This document shows, piece by piece, positions 56,663 through 64,000 of a stretch of DNA of 64,000 bases; position 1 is the first letter of the stretch; every line of letters begins with the position of its first letter. Origin of the DNA: Phycicoccus sp. Soil748. Lineage in GTDB: Bacteria; Actinomycetota; Actinomycetes; Actinomycetales; Dermatophilaceae. Made by a program: the position numbers and the translations under genes. The stretch spans positions 291,439 to 355,438 of the forward strand of contig NZ_LMSC01000012.1 in NCBI RefSeq assembly GCF_001428025.1. The letters are read 5' to 3'. The notes beneath the pieces are model-generated. The model saw only the letters and a program-made list of their open reading frames with translations. It was not told where the DNA came from and did not search any database.

Positions 56663-57127
56663 TCAGCGAGCGACGCGCGCGGACAGCGCCGTCAGCGCGG
56701 CGTCGGCGTGGCGGTCCATGCTCCACTCGCTCTGGACCACCTCGACGATCCGGCGGTCGGGGGCGATGACGAACGTCGCGCGCTTGACCGGCGTGAGGTA
56801 CTTGCGTCGCACGCCGTACGCGGTGGCCACGGCGCCGTCCGCGTCGGAGAGCAGCGGCATGCCGAGGGACTCCTTGCCATCGAACCGGGCCTGGGCGTCA
56901 ACGGTGTCCATGCTGATCCCGACCGGCTGGGCTCCCAGTGCGGCGAGCTCCGCCCGCAGGTCGCGGAAGTGGCACGCCTCCTTGGTGCACCCTGAGCTCA
57001 GGGCCGAGGGGTAGAAGAACAGCACCACGCTCCCCTCGTCGAGCAGGCTCGCGAGACTCCTGCTCCGGCCGGTCTGGTCGGGCAGGTCGAACTCGGGCGC
57101 GAGGTCACCGATCTGGAGGGACTTCAT
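56663..57127 (-). CDS. Peroxiredoxin, BCP/PrxQ type
   Basis: 154 residues. The thioredoxin-fold core has FFYPSALSSGCTKEACHFRDL with the peroxidatic Cys47 and resolving Cys52 (C-x4-C), the atypical 2-Cys PrxQ arrangement, followed by VGISMDTVDAQARFDGKESLGMPLLSDADGAVATAYGV. It reduces organic hydroperoxides using thioredoxin or mycoredoxin. ATG 57127 is used. It is divergent from marR across a 67-bp region with a palindrome, so MarR may control both. Confidence 0.93.
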   Translation of the reverse strand: MKSLQIGDLAPEFDLPDQTGRSRSLASLLDEGSVVLFFYPSALSSGCTKEACHFRDLRAELAALGAQPVGISMDTVDAQARFDGKESLGMPLLSDADGAVATAYGVRRKYLTPVKRATFVIAPDRRIVEVVQSEWSMDRHADAALTALSARVAR

Positions 57128-57159
57128 GGTTGCCGGTTCGTACCCATTGGTGGCCCGGA

Positions 57160-57194
57160 TTGGTTTATATAGCGAACCTATGTAGTATGGACGC
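57160..57194 (+). promoter_or_regulatory. marR promoter with internal MarR-like operator; leaderless start
   Basis: TTGGTT (57160-57165), 17-bp spacer, and TAGTAT (57183-57188) give a good sigma70-type promoter. The expected transcription start is at or within one or two bases of the marR ATG (57195), so the mRNA is probably leaderless. The spacer holds the imperfect palindrome TATATAG-N5-CTATGTA (57166-57184, one mismatch), a plausible site for the MarR dimer and autoregulation. Confidence 0.65.
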
Positions 57195-57677
57195 ATGGAG
57201 TCCAAGGAGACGGTGGCCAACGACCTGCTCAGGGCCGCCGCCCGGCTGTCGCGCTGGGCCTCGCAGCTCGCGTCCTTCGACGTGCCTTTCGCGCAGGCGC
57301 GGCTGCTGGCCCTCCTCGACGAGATGGGGCCCGCCCGCGTCAGCGTGCTGGCCGAGGCCGACCACTGCAGCCAGCCGACCATGACGACGGCCCTGCAGCG
57401 CCTGGAGGCCGCCGGCTGGGCGCAGCGCGTGCCCGACCCGAGCGACGCCCGGGCCAGCCTGCTGTCGCTCACCCCAGCCGGACGGGGAACGCTCGAGGAG
57501 ATCCGTGGAGCCCGCGCCCGGGTCCTCTCCCCCACCCTCGCCGCGCTGGACGACGCCGAGGTCGCGCGCCTGCGCGATGCCGCGTCGGTCATGGAGGGAC
57601 TGCTCCAGCGGGTCGCCCCGGCCGCCCACCCCATCCCTGACCCCAGTCCCCGCCCCACCACCCGAAAGGACGTCTGA
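57195..57677 (+). CDS. MarR family transcriptional regulator
   Basis: A 160-residue winged-helix regulator. The dimerisation helices flank the reader helix VLAEADHCSQPTMTTALQRLEAAGWAQRVPDPSDARASLLSLTPAGR, with the wing DPSDARAS typical of MarR. The C-terminal tail is Pro-rich. It is followed closely (6 bp) by an MFS transporter on the same strand and preceded by a divergent peroxiredoxin, so it likely controls efflux and peroxide defence in response to a small phenolic or oxidising ligand. No Cys sensor is obvious in the DNA-binding part. Confidence 0.93.
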   Translation: MESKETVANDLLRAAARLSRWASQLASFDVPFAQARLLALLDEMGPARVSVLAEADHCSQPTMTTALQRLEAAGWAQRVPDPSDARASLLSLTPAGRGTLEEIRGARARVLSPTLAALDDAEVARLRDAASVMEGLLQRVAPAAHPIPDPSPRPTTRKDV

Positions 57678-57683
57678 GCCCCC

Positions 57684-58904
57684 ATGTGGCGCCAACCCAA
57701 GACCGTCTGGTCCGTCGCCTTCGCCTGTGTCATCGCCTTCATGGGCATCGGCCTCGTCGACCCGATCCTCAAGCCCATCGCCGACGACCTCGGCGCCAGC
57801 GCCTCGCAGGTCTCGCTGCTGTTCACGAGCTACATGGCCGTCATGGGCGTGGCGATGCTCGTCACCGGCTGGGTGTCCAGCCGCGCCGGCGCGAAGCGCA
57901 CCCTGCTGCTCGGCCTGCTGGTGATCATCGTCGGCGCGGGGCTGGCAGGCGCCCAGGACTCGGTCGGCGGCATCGTCGCCTTCCGCGCCGTATGGGGCCT
58001 CGGCAACGCACTGTTCATCGCGACCGCCCTGGCGACCATCGTCAGCGCGGCCCGCGGCTCGGTCGGCCAGGCGATCATCCTGTACGAGGCCGCGCTCGGG
58101 GTCGGCATCGCCGCCGGCCCGCTGCTCGGCGGCTGGCTCGGCGGCCACTCCTGGCGCTGGCCCTTCTGGGGCGTCTCGGTGCTCATGCTCGTCGCCTTCG
58201 TCGCGATCATCGCGACCCTGCCGGCCACACCGCCCACCGGCCGCCGCAGCAGCATCAGTGCCCCGCTGCGCGCCCTGTCGCACCGTGGCCTGCTGACCGT
58301 CGGCCTCACGGCGCTGCTCTACAACTTCGGCTTCTTCACCCTGCTGGCGTTCACGCCGTTCCCGCTCGCGATGGGAGCCCACCAGGTCGGCCTGATCTTC
58401 TTCGGCTGGGGCCTGCTGCTCGCCTTCACCTCGGTGGTGGTCGCGCCCCGTCTGCAGCGCCGCTTCGGAACGCTGCCGGGCATCGTCGGGGCCCTGCTCG
58501 GCTTCGCGGTCATCCTCGCGGTGATGGCCGTCGGCACCGAGCACAAGCCGGTCCTGGTCGTCGGCGTCATCCTCGCCGGCGCCTTCCTCGGCATCAACAA
58601 CACCCTCATCACCGAGACCGTCATGAAGGTCTCGCCCGTCGAGCGTGGCGTCGCCTCGGCCGCCTACAGCTTCGTGCGCTTCGGCGGCGGCGCCGTCGCG
58701 CCGTACCTCGCGGGCAAGCTGGGCGAGCGCTGCGTGCACGTGCCGTTCTGGGTCGGCTCCGGCGCCGTGGTGCTGGCCGTCCTCGTCCTGCTCACCGCAC
58801 GCAAGGAGGTGCGGGCCACCGACGGCGCGCACGGCCACGGGACGAAGGCCACCGCCGAGGACCGCGACCTCGAGGCCGAGGCGGTCACGGTCGGGGACGC
58901 CTGA
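57684..58904 (+). CDS. MFS transporter, 12-TM multidrug-efflux type
   Basis: A 406-residue transporter with 12 predicted helices. Motif D1-like VDPILKPIADDLGASASQVSLLFTSYM, motif A GWVSSRAGAKRTLLLGLL, motif B/C-like FRAVWGLGNALFIATALATIVSAA and GVGIAAGPLLGGWLG (motif C of drug:H+ antiporters). The C-terminus is a 45-residue charged tail. It is part of a two-gene operon with marR. It likely exports an antimicrobial or a toxic metabolite; the substrate is unknown. Confidence 0.9.
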   Translation: MWRQPKTVWSVAFACVIAFMGIGLVDPILKPIADDLGASASQVSLLFTSYMAVMGVAMLVTGWVSSRAGAKRTLLLGLLVIIVGAGLAGAQDSVGGIVAFRAVWGLGNALFIATALATIVSAARGSVGQAIILYEAALGVGIAAGPLLGGWLGGHSWRWPFWGVSVLMLVAFVAIIATLPATPPTGRRSSISAPLRALSHRGLLTVGLTALLYNFGFFTLLAFTPFPLAMGAHQVGLIFFGWGLLLAFTSVVVAPRLQRRFGTLPGIVGALLGFAVILAVMAVGTEHKPVLVVGVILAGAFLGINNTLITETVMKVSPVERGVASAAYSFVRFGGGAVAPYLAGKLGERCVHVPFWVGSGAVVLAVLVLLTARKEVRATDGAHGHGTKATAEDRDLEAEAVTVGDA

Positions 58905-58953
58905 CCGCAACGCCTGACCGGCACCACTCCCTCCGCCCCCTAGGCTGGCGCTC

Positions 58954-59721
58954 GTGCTCGAGCAGATCACGGCGACCCGGTACGTGACCCCCCTCAAGGA
59001 GGGCGGGTCGCTGCCGGGCATCGTCGAGGCCGACGACCTCGGCACCTACGTGCTGAAGTTCCGCGGCGCCGGCCAGGGGCTGAAGGTCCTCGTCGCCGAG
59101 GTCCTCGTGGGCGAGCTGGCCCGGGGGCTGGGGCTCGACGTGCCCCGCCTGGCGGTCGTCGACCTGCAGGCGCCCATCGCCAAGTACGAGGCGGACGAGG
59201 AGGTCCAGGACCTGCTCACCGCGAGCCTGGGCCTCAACCTCGGCATCGACTTCCTTCCCGGGTCCTTCGGCTACGACGGGTCCCGCCCACCGGCGCCCGA
59301 CGTCGCAGCCGCCATCCTGTGGCTCGACGCGCTCACCGCCAACGTGGACCGCACGTGGAGCAACCCCAACCTGCTGGTCTGGCACCGCAACCCGTGGCTC
59401 ATCGACCACGGAGCCTCGCTCTACTTCCACCACGGGTGGCCGAGCCGGGGAGCCGACGCCGAGCGGTTCGCCGCCCAGCGGTTCGATGCCAGCACCCACG
59501 TCCTCCGCGACGTGGCCTCGTCACCGCGGGCTGCGCACGAGCGCCTGGAGCCGCTGCTGACCGCCGAGCTCCTCGACCGGGTCACCGCCCTCGTGCCCGA
59601 CGAGTGGCTCGAGCCCGCCCCGGGGATGGAGTCCCCGGCGAGCCTGCGGACCGCCTACCGCGAGCACCTGCAGGCGCGCGTGGCCAGCCCCGCTGCGTGG
59701 CTGCCGGAGGACGTGTCGTGA
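58954..59721 (+). CDS. HipA-like kinase family protein
   Basis: 255 residues of the stand-alone HipA-like kinase fold. The nucleotide lysine is Lys35 (YVLKFRGAGQG). The catalytic loop is NVDRTWSNPNLLV with Asp132 and Asn137/Asn139, and the metal Asp is Asp151 in LIDHGASLYF, an HipA-type D-H-G. The N-lobe lacks the HipA phosphate-binding loop found with HipB toxin-antitoxin systems. There is no HipB nearby; instead DUF3037 overlaps by GTGA. Its substrate is unknown, and a growth-arrest or regulatory kinase role is inference. Confidence 0.85.
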   Translation: MLEQITATRYVTPLKEGGSLPGIVEADDLGTYVLKFRGAGQGLKVLVAEVLVGELARGLGLDVPRLAVVDLQAPIAKYEADEEVQDLLTASLGLNLGIDFLPGSFGYDGSRPPAPDVAAAILWLDALTANVDRTWSNPNLLVWHRNPWLIDHGASLYFHHGWPSRGADAERFAAQRFDASTHVLRDVASSPRAAHERLEPLLTAELLDRVTALVPDEWLEPAPGMESPASLRTAYREHLQARVASPAAWLPEDVS

Positions 59722-60098
59722 CCCGCCACGGCTACCAGTACGTCACGCTGCGCTGCGTACCCCGCGTGGAACGCGAGGAGTTCGTCAACGTCGGGGTGGT
59801 GCTCTACTCCCAGGGCGCCAACTTCCTCGAGGCCGCCTACCGCGTCGACGACGACCGCCTGCGCACCCTGTTCCCCGACCTCGACGCAGCAGCTGTCGCC
59901 GACGCCCTCGAGACCATCTGCCAGGTCTGCCGCGGCGTGATCGGTGGCGGCCTGCCCACCCTCGGTGGGCTGGGCCGCAGGTTCGGGTGGCTCAGCGCAC
60001 CGCGCAGCACGGTGATCCAGCCCGGCCCGGTCCACGGCGGCCTCACCGACGAGCCGGCCCTCACCCTGCAGGCCCTGCTCGACCGCCTCGTCGGTTAG
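59718..60098 (+). CDS. DUF3037 family protein
   Basis: A 126-residue protein that begins at GTG 59718, overlapping the kinase TGA (GTGA). The N-terminal YQYVTLRCVPRVEREEFVNVGVVLYSQGANFLEAAYRVD is the DUF3037 hallmark. The C-terminal helix (DAAAVADALETICQVCRGVIGGG) contains two Cys. Adjacency and coupling to a HipA-like kinase suggests they work together, perhaps as partner or regulator. No activity is known to me. Confidence 0.88.
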   Translation: MTRHGYQYVTLRCVPRVEREEFVNVGVVLYSQGANFLEAAYRVDDDRLRTLFPDLDAAAVADALETICQVCRGVIGGGLPTLGGLGRRFGWLSAPRSTVIQPGPVHGGLTDEPALTLQALLDRLVG

Positions 60099-60146
60099 GG
60101 ACGCGGCTCAGTGGTGGGCGGAGGCCGACCGGGTTAGGTTCGGCCC

Positions 60147-60695
60147 ATGAGTCTCGAGCGCCCGCTGGCCCCCAACCCGTACGACCTGCTCCCCGAGGTG
60201 CCCCCGCTCACCGTCACGAGCACCTCCTTCGAGGACGGCGACGCCCTGCCGGAGGCCCACGTCTTCGACGACTGGGGCTTCACCGGCGGCAACACCTCTC
60301 CCCAGCTCTCCTGGTCGCCCGGACCCGAGGGCACCCGGTCCTACGCGGTGACGTGCTTCGACCCCGATGCACCGACCCCCTCGGGCTTCTGGCACTGGGT
60401 GGTCATCGGCATCCCCGCCGACGTCACCGAGCTGGCCGAGGGTGCCGGGGCCGAGGGTGGGTCCGGCCTGCCCGAGGGCGCCTTCCACGTCGGGACGGAC
60501 TACGGCACCAAGGCGTTCGGTGGCGCAGCGCCGCCGGAGGGCGACCGGCCGCACCGCTACCTGTTCGCCGTGAGCGCGCTCGACACCGACGACCTCGGTA
60601 TCGACGACTCGGTGAGCGCCGCCGTCGCCGCGTTCAACCTCGGCTTCCACACCCTCGCCCGAGGTGTCCTCACCGGCATCTACCAGAACGGCTAG
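60147..60695 (+). CDS. YbhB/YbcL family Raf kinase inhibitor-like protein (PEBP)
   Basis: A 182-residue phosphatidylethanolamine-binding-protein fold. The hallmark CFDPDAPTPSGFWHWVVIGIPADV and the second block PHRYLFAVSALDTDDLGI are present, and SPQLSWSPGPEGTRSYAV lies upstream. It has no signal peptide, so it is cytoplasmic. The ligand-binding pocket (DPDAP...HW) suggests anion or small-ligand binding, but bacterial function is uncertain. It lies 48 bp after DUF3037. Confidence 0.92.
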   Translation: MSLERPLAPNPYDLLPEVPPLTVTSTSFEDGDALPEAHVFDDWGFTGGNTSPQLSWSPGPEGTRSYAVTCFDPDAPTPSGFWHWVVIGIPADVTELAEGAGAEGGSGLPEGAFHVGTDYGTKAFGGAAPPEGDRPHRYLFAVSALDTDDLGIDDSVSAAVAAFNLGFHTLARGVLTGIYQNG

Positions 60696-60776
60696 AAGGC
60701 CCCTACCAGCACATTCGACGCAGAAACACCCCATACCAGCGGTAGACATCCGAAGGGGGGCTTATAGGGTCACGGC

Positions 60777-61685
60777 ATGACCGTTCCTGCCACCGGCGCC
60801 GGGACCGCCAGACGCAGGGAGGTCTGGGTGGCGCTGGCCTACCTGGTCCCCGCGCTGGTCGTCTTCGGCGTCTTCATCTTCTGGCCGCTCGTGAAGTCGG
60901 TGCTGCTGTCGGTCCAGGGCACCGACATCCTGGGCAACCCGAGCGGCTTCGTCGGCCTCGTCAACTACGCCAAGCTGTTCTCGGACGCCGACTTCCTGAC
61001 GGTGCTCTGGGTGACGTTCGCGTTCACCATCCTCACGGTGGTGCCGAGCATCGCCATCGCGCTGTTCATCGCGCTGCTCCTGCAGACCCGCATCCGGGGT
61101 GTCCGGTTCTTCCGCACCGCCTTCGCCCTGCCGTTCGCGTTCTCCGTGGCCACCGCTTCGGTCATCTTCGGCGTCCTGTACAACCCGGCTTCCGGTGTCC
61201 TCAACGGGATCCTGTCGCACCTCGGGGTGGACAAGGTGCACTGGCTCACCGACCCCGACCTCGCCCTGTGGTCGGTGTCAGGCGCCACGGTGTGGATGCA
61301 GATCGGCTACAACCTGCTCGTCATCTCCGCCGGCCTCGGCGCGCTGCCCGAGGACGTCCTGGAGGCAGCCCGCCTCGACGGTGCGTCGGGGCTGCGGCTG
61401 CAGCGCTCCATCGTGATGCCGCTGATCACCCCGCAGCTGTTCTTCCTGGTCGTGGTCGGCACGATCCACTCACTGCAGAGCTTCGGGCAGATCCGCATCC
61501 TCACCGTCGGCGGACCCGAGGGGCGCACCACCACGCTCGTCTACTCGATCTACGAGCAGGCGTTCGCCAACAACAACTCCAACTACGGCTACGCCTCTGC
61601 GCAGGCGATGGTGCTGCTCCTGATCGTGCTCATCATCACCGCGGTCCAGTTCGGCGTCCTCGAGCGACGGGTGTTCTACCGGTGA
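60777..61685 (+). CDS. Carbohydrate ABC transporter permease (UgpA-like)
   Basis: A 302-residue inner-membrane permease with six helices. The N-terminal VALAYLVPALVVFGVFIFWPLVKSVLLS is typical of MalF/UgpA subunits. The EAA loop (EAARLDGASGLRLQRSIVMPLI) contacts the ATPase. It pairs with the next gene, whose GTG overlaps its stop (GTGA). The promoter is probably TATAGG (60763-60768), which would place the start of the mRNA near the ATG. A Ugp (glycerol-3-phosphate/phosphodiester) substrate is suggested by similarity of the set but not proven. Confidence 0.9.
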   Translation: MTVPATGAGTARRREVWVALAYLVPALVVFGVFIFWPLVKSVLLSVQGTDILGNPSGFVGLVNYAKLFSDADFLTVLWVTFAFTILTVVPSIAIALFIALLLQTRIRGVRFFRTAFALPFAFSVATASVIFGVLYNPASGVLNGILSHLGVDKVHWLTDPDLALWSVSGATVWMQIGYNLLVISAGLGALPEDVLEAARLDGASGLRLQRSIVMPLITPQLFFLVVVGTIHSLQSFGQIRILTVGGPEGRTTTLVYSIYEQAFANNNSNYGYASAQAMVLLLIVLIITAVQFGVLERRVFYR

Positions 61686-62506
61686 GGTCACGACGCAGCG
61701 GCAACCTGGCCACCTACCTCGTCCTCGGGTTGGTCTTCCTCGTGGTGCTCTTCCCGGTCTACTACGGCCTGGTCGGCTCGTTCATGGGTGAGCGCGACAC
61801 CAACAGCTTCCCGCCGGCGCTGTGGCCGGTGCACGGGCTGCAACCCGACAACTACTCCAGCGCGCTGCGGATCATCCCGCTCGGCAGCCAGTACCTCACC
61901 AGCGTCGGGCAGACCCTCGGCATCATGGTCGGGCAGCTGGTGACGAGCATCCTCGCGGCCTACGCGTTCGTGTTCCTGCCGCTGCGCTGGCGCGGCTTCT
62001 GGTTCGCCGTCTTCCTGTCGACGATGATGATCCCCTTCGAGTCGATCATCATCCCCAACTACCTGCTCATCTCGAGCCTGGGCCTCAAGGACACCATCGC
62101 CGGGCTGACGCTGCCGTTCCTCGCCACCGGCTTCGGGACCTTCCTGCTGCGGCAGTCCTTCCTGTCCTTCCCCATGGAGCTCCGTGACGCCGCCCGCGTC
62201 GACGGCGCCGGGCACTTCCGCTTCCTGTCCTCGATCCTGGTGCCGCTGAGCCGCCCGAGCCTGGCGGCGCTGGGCATCTGGTCGGCGCTGTCCGCCTGGA
62301 ACATGTACTTCTGGCCCCTCCTGGCCACCGAGGACCCGAAGCACCAGACCATCCAGATCGGCATCAGCCAGCTGCAGTCGTCCGACGGCGACTCCCCGGG
62401 CATGGTCCTCGCGGGCGTGATGCTCGCCCTCTTCCCCACTCTGCTGCTCGTCATCTTCGGGCAGCGGTTCATCGTCCGTGGGCTCACCACGGGTGCGGTC
62501 AAGTGA
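61682..62506 (+). CDS. Carbohydrate ABC transporter permease (UgpE-like)
   Basis: A 274-residue permease with about six helices. ATYLVLGLVFLVVLFPVYYGLVGSFM is helix 1 of the MalG/UgpE class. The EAA-like loop is DAARVDGAGHFRFLSSILVPLS, which contacts the ABC ATPase. The GTG at 61682 overlaps the previous stop. It is followed by the binding protein gene, which completes the permease-permease-SBP order. Confidence 0.9.
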   Translation: MRSRRSGNLATYLVLGLVFLVVLFPVYYGLVGSFMGERDTNSFPPALWPVHGLQPDNYSSALRIIPLGSQYLTSVGQTLGIMVGQLVTSILAAYAFVFLPLRWRGFWFAVFLSTMMIPFESIIIPNYLLISSLGLKDTIAGLTLPFLATGFGTFLLRQSFLSFPMELRDAARVDGAGHFRFLSSILVPLSRPSLAALGIWSALSAWNMYFWPLLATEDPKHQTIQIGISQLQSSDGDSPGMVLAGVMLALFPTLLLVIFGQRFIVRGLTTGAVK

Positions 62507-62526
62507 CAGACAAAGGAGCACGAGAC

Positions 62527-63945
62527 GTGTTGACAACGAAGACAACCACGGGACGGCGGAGGGGACTTCGGTATGCCGTCCCGGCCGGCGTCGCTGCCGT
62601 GTCGCTCGTCCTCGCCGGCTGTGGCGGGGGCGACGGAGGCGGCTCGGGCGACGGGTCCAAGGCTCCCTCGGCCGATGCCCTGAAGAAGGCCGACGGCGTG
62701 ACGACGGTGTCGTTCTGGCACGCCATGGACGGCAAGAACGCCGAGGTCCTCACCAAGCTGGTGGCCGACTTCAACGCGGCCAACCAGGGCAAGATCCAGG
62801 TCAAGGCGACCTACGCCGGCAAGTACGACGACGCGATCACCAAGTACAAGGCCGCGATCCAGAGCAAGTCCACGCCCGACGTCATCCAGATCTACGACAT
62901 CGGCACGCGCTTCATGATCGACGCCAAGCAGACCGTGCCGATGCAGTCGTTCATCGACCGCGACAAGGTCGACGTCTCGGACCTGCAGCCCAACATCACC
63001 GGCTACTACTCCATCGACGACAAGCTCAACTCGATGCCGTTCAACACCTCAATGCCGGTGCTCTACTACAACAAGACGCTCTTCAAGAAGGCCGGCCTCG
63101 ACCCGGAGAAGCCGCCGCAGGACCTCGCGTCCATCCGCGCCGCCGCCGAGAAGCTGTCGAAGAAGAACGGCGGCCCCGCCGACTACGGCTTCGGCGCCGC
63201 GATCTACGGCTGGTTGCTCGAGCAGTTCATCGCCACCGACGGCAAGGAGTACTGCGACCAGGGCAACGGCCGTGACGGCAAGGCCACCAAGGTGCAGTTC
63301 GACTCCCCCGAGACGGTGCAGGTCGTCTCCTGGTGGCAGAAGCTGGTCAAGGACGGCCTGGCCGCCAACACCGGCAGGGACACCAAGGCCGCCCAGGCCG
63401 CGTTCAAGTCCGGCCAGCTGGCTATCAACCTGGAGTCCACCGGCCAGCTCGGCGGCTACAGCCAGGCCGCCAAGGAGGGTGGCTGGGAGCTCGGCGCCGC
63501 GCCGTACCCGCACATCACGGCCGGCACGACGGGTGGCCCGATCATCGGCGGCGCCTCGCTGTGGATCGACGGCGTCAACCACAAGGACGCCAACAAGGAA
63601 GCCGCCTGGCAGTTCGTGAAGTTCCTCGCCGACCCCAAGTCGCAGGCGGCCTGGCACACCGGCACCGGCTACTTCCCGATCAGCAAGGGCGCCCTCAACG
63701 ACCCGGTCGACGTGGCCTACCGCAAGGACAACCCGCTCTTCGACGTCGCGGTCAAGCAGCTCGAGGGGACCAAGCTGAGCAAGGCGACCCAGGGCTGCCT
63801 GCTTGGGGTCATGCCGCAGGCCCGCAAGGCGTCCGAGGACGGACTCGAGTCGGCCCTCAACGGCGCCGACCCGCAGGCCGCCATGACCAAGGCGGCGAAG
63901 TCGGTCGAGCCGCAGATCAAGTCCTACAACGACTCGACCAAGTAG
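62527..63945 (+). CDS. Extracellular sugar-binding lipoprotein (UgpB-like)
   Basis: A 472-residue lipoprotein substrate-binding protein. Signal peptide and lipobox VLAGC (Cys32) lie at the N-terminus, followed by VTTVSFWHAMDGKNAEVLTKLVADFN, TPDVIQIYDIGTRFMID, FNTSMPVLYYNKTLFKKAGLDPEKPP and PIIGGASLWIDG, the cluster B (SBP family 1) signatures seen in UgpB. GTG 62527 is chosen over a GTG at 62503 because AAAGGAG (62512-62518) sits 8 bases upstream. The two preceding genes are permeases; an ATPase is not in the window. Confidence 0.9.
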   Translation: MLTTKTTTGRRRGLRYAVPAGVAAVSLVLAGCGGGDGGGSGDGSKAPSADALKKADGVTTVSFWHAMDGKNAEVLTKLVADFNAANQGKIQVKATYAGKYDDAITKYKAAIQSKSTPDVIQIYDIGTRFMIDAKQTVPMQSFIDRDKVDVSDLQPNITGYYSIDDKLNSMPFNTSMPVLYYNKTLFKKAGLDPEKPPQDLASIRAAAEKLSKKNGGPADYGFGAAIYGWLLEQFIATDGKEYCDQGNGRDGKATKVQFDSPETVQVVSWWQKLVKDGLAANTGRDTKAAQAAFKSGQLAINLESTGQLGGYSQAAKEGGWELGAAPYPHITAGTTGGPIIGGASLWIDGVNHKDANKEAAWQFVKFLADPKSQAAWHTGTGYFPISKGALNDPVDVAYRKDNPLFDVAVKQLEGTKLSKATQGCLLGVMPQARKASEDGLESALNGADPQAAMTKAAKSVEPQIKSYNDSTK

Positions 63946-64000
63946 CTCGAAGGATCAACCCCGCTGCGGCGGGCGCAGGGCCCAGGCGGCCACTGCGCCC

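Overview
This 64 kb window is a chromosomal segment of a very high-GC actinobacterium. It carries a complete Pup-proteasome system (arc/mpa, dop, pup, prcB, prcA, pafA, pafB, pafC) and a mycothiol ligase (mshC). It also has a probable F420-dependent LLM oxidoreductase, a class-E sortase (LAXTG) surface protein and a DtxR-type iron box. Gene content and short-overlap operons fit the Micrococcales, perhaps Intrasporangiaceae; that placement is an inference from gene content. No phage, transposase, rRNA or CRISPR array is visible.

Layout. 1-1.1 kb: the 3' end of a probable GH15 hydrolase and an Lrp regulator. 1.1-15.2 kb: 5'-3' exonuclease, a DHA2 transporter, the Ski2-like helicase helY, a lipid kinase, tatC-tatA, pafC-pafB, a DUF3866 protein, two FKBP isomerases and pafA. 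This order resembles the mycobacterial helY-tatCA-pafCBA region. 15.4-19 kb: four enzymes (epimerase, two hydrolases, 1-Cys peroxiredoxin) lie between pafA and the proteasome core. 19-22.5 kb: dop-pup-prcB-prcA with GTGA/ATGA overlaps. 22.5-28 kb: a lipase, a divergent PRPP synthetase, small membrane proteins and an iron-boxed adenylation/carrier/membrane-acyltransferase fusion. 28-43.9 kb: arc, trmI, a site-2 protease, metH, a RecB-type nuclease, a HAD phosphatase, a PAC2 protein, mshC, the SCO1664/DUF3090/phosphatase cluster, corA and uppP. 44-49 kb: redox enzymes, small proteins, an LAXTG protein and an M20 peptidase. 49.2 kb: tRNA-Leu(GAG) with a strong terminator. 49.6-64 kb: alcohol dehydrogenase, ATP sulfurylase, a secreted phosphodiester glycosidase, alanine dehydrogenase, DNA ligase, PrxQ/MarR/MFS, a HipA-like kinase with DUF3037, a PEBP protein and a Ugp-like sugar ABC importer.

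How genes work together. Dop deamidates the Pup C-terminal Gln, PafA ligates Pup to lysines, Arc/Mpa unfolds pupylated substrates and PrcAB degrades them. In mycobacteria PafBC is a WYL-domain regulator of DNA-damage genes. TatA and TatC form the twin-arginine translocase. At 60.8-63.9 kb two permeases and a lipoprotein form an importer whose ATPase is not in the window.

The most unusual signals are: (i) the iron-box-controlled, apparently leaderless adenylation-PCP-acyltransferase fusion (25307-27923); (ii) five 11-bp direct repeats upstream of the secreted phosphodiester glycosidase (52019-52073), resembling a PhoP-type response-regulator array; (iii) the HipA-like kinase/DUF3037 pair; and (iv) three structured intergenic repeats at 2025-2148, 35824-35900 and 38516-38590.
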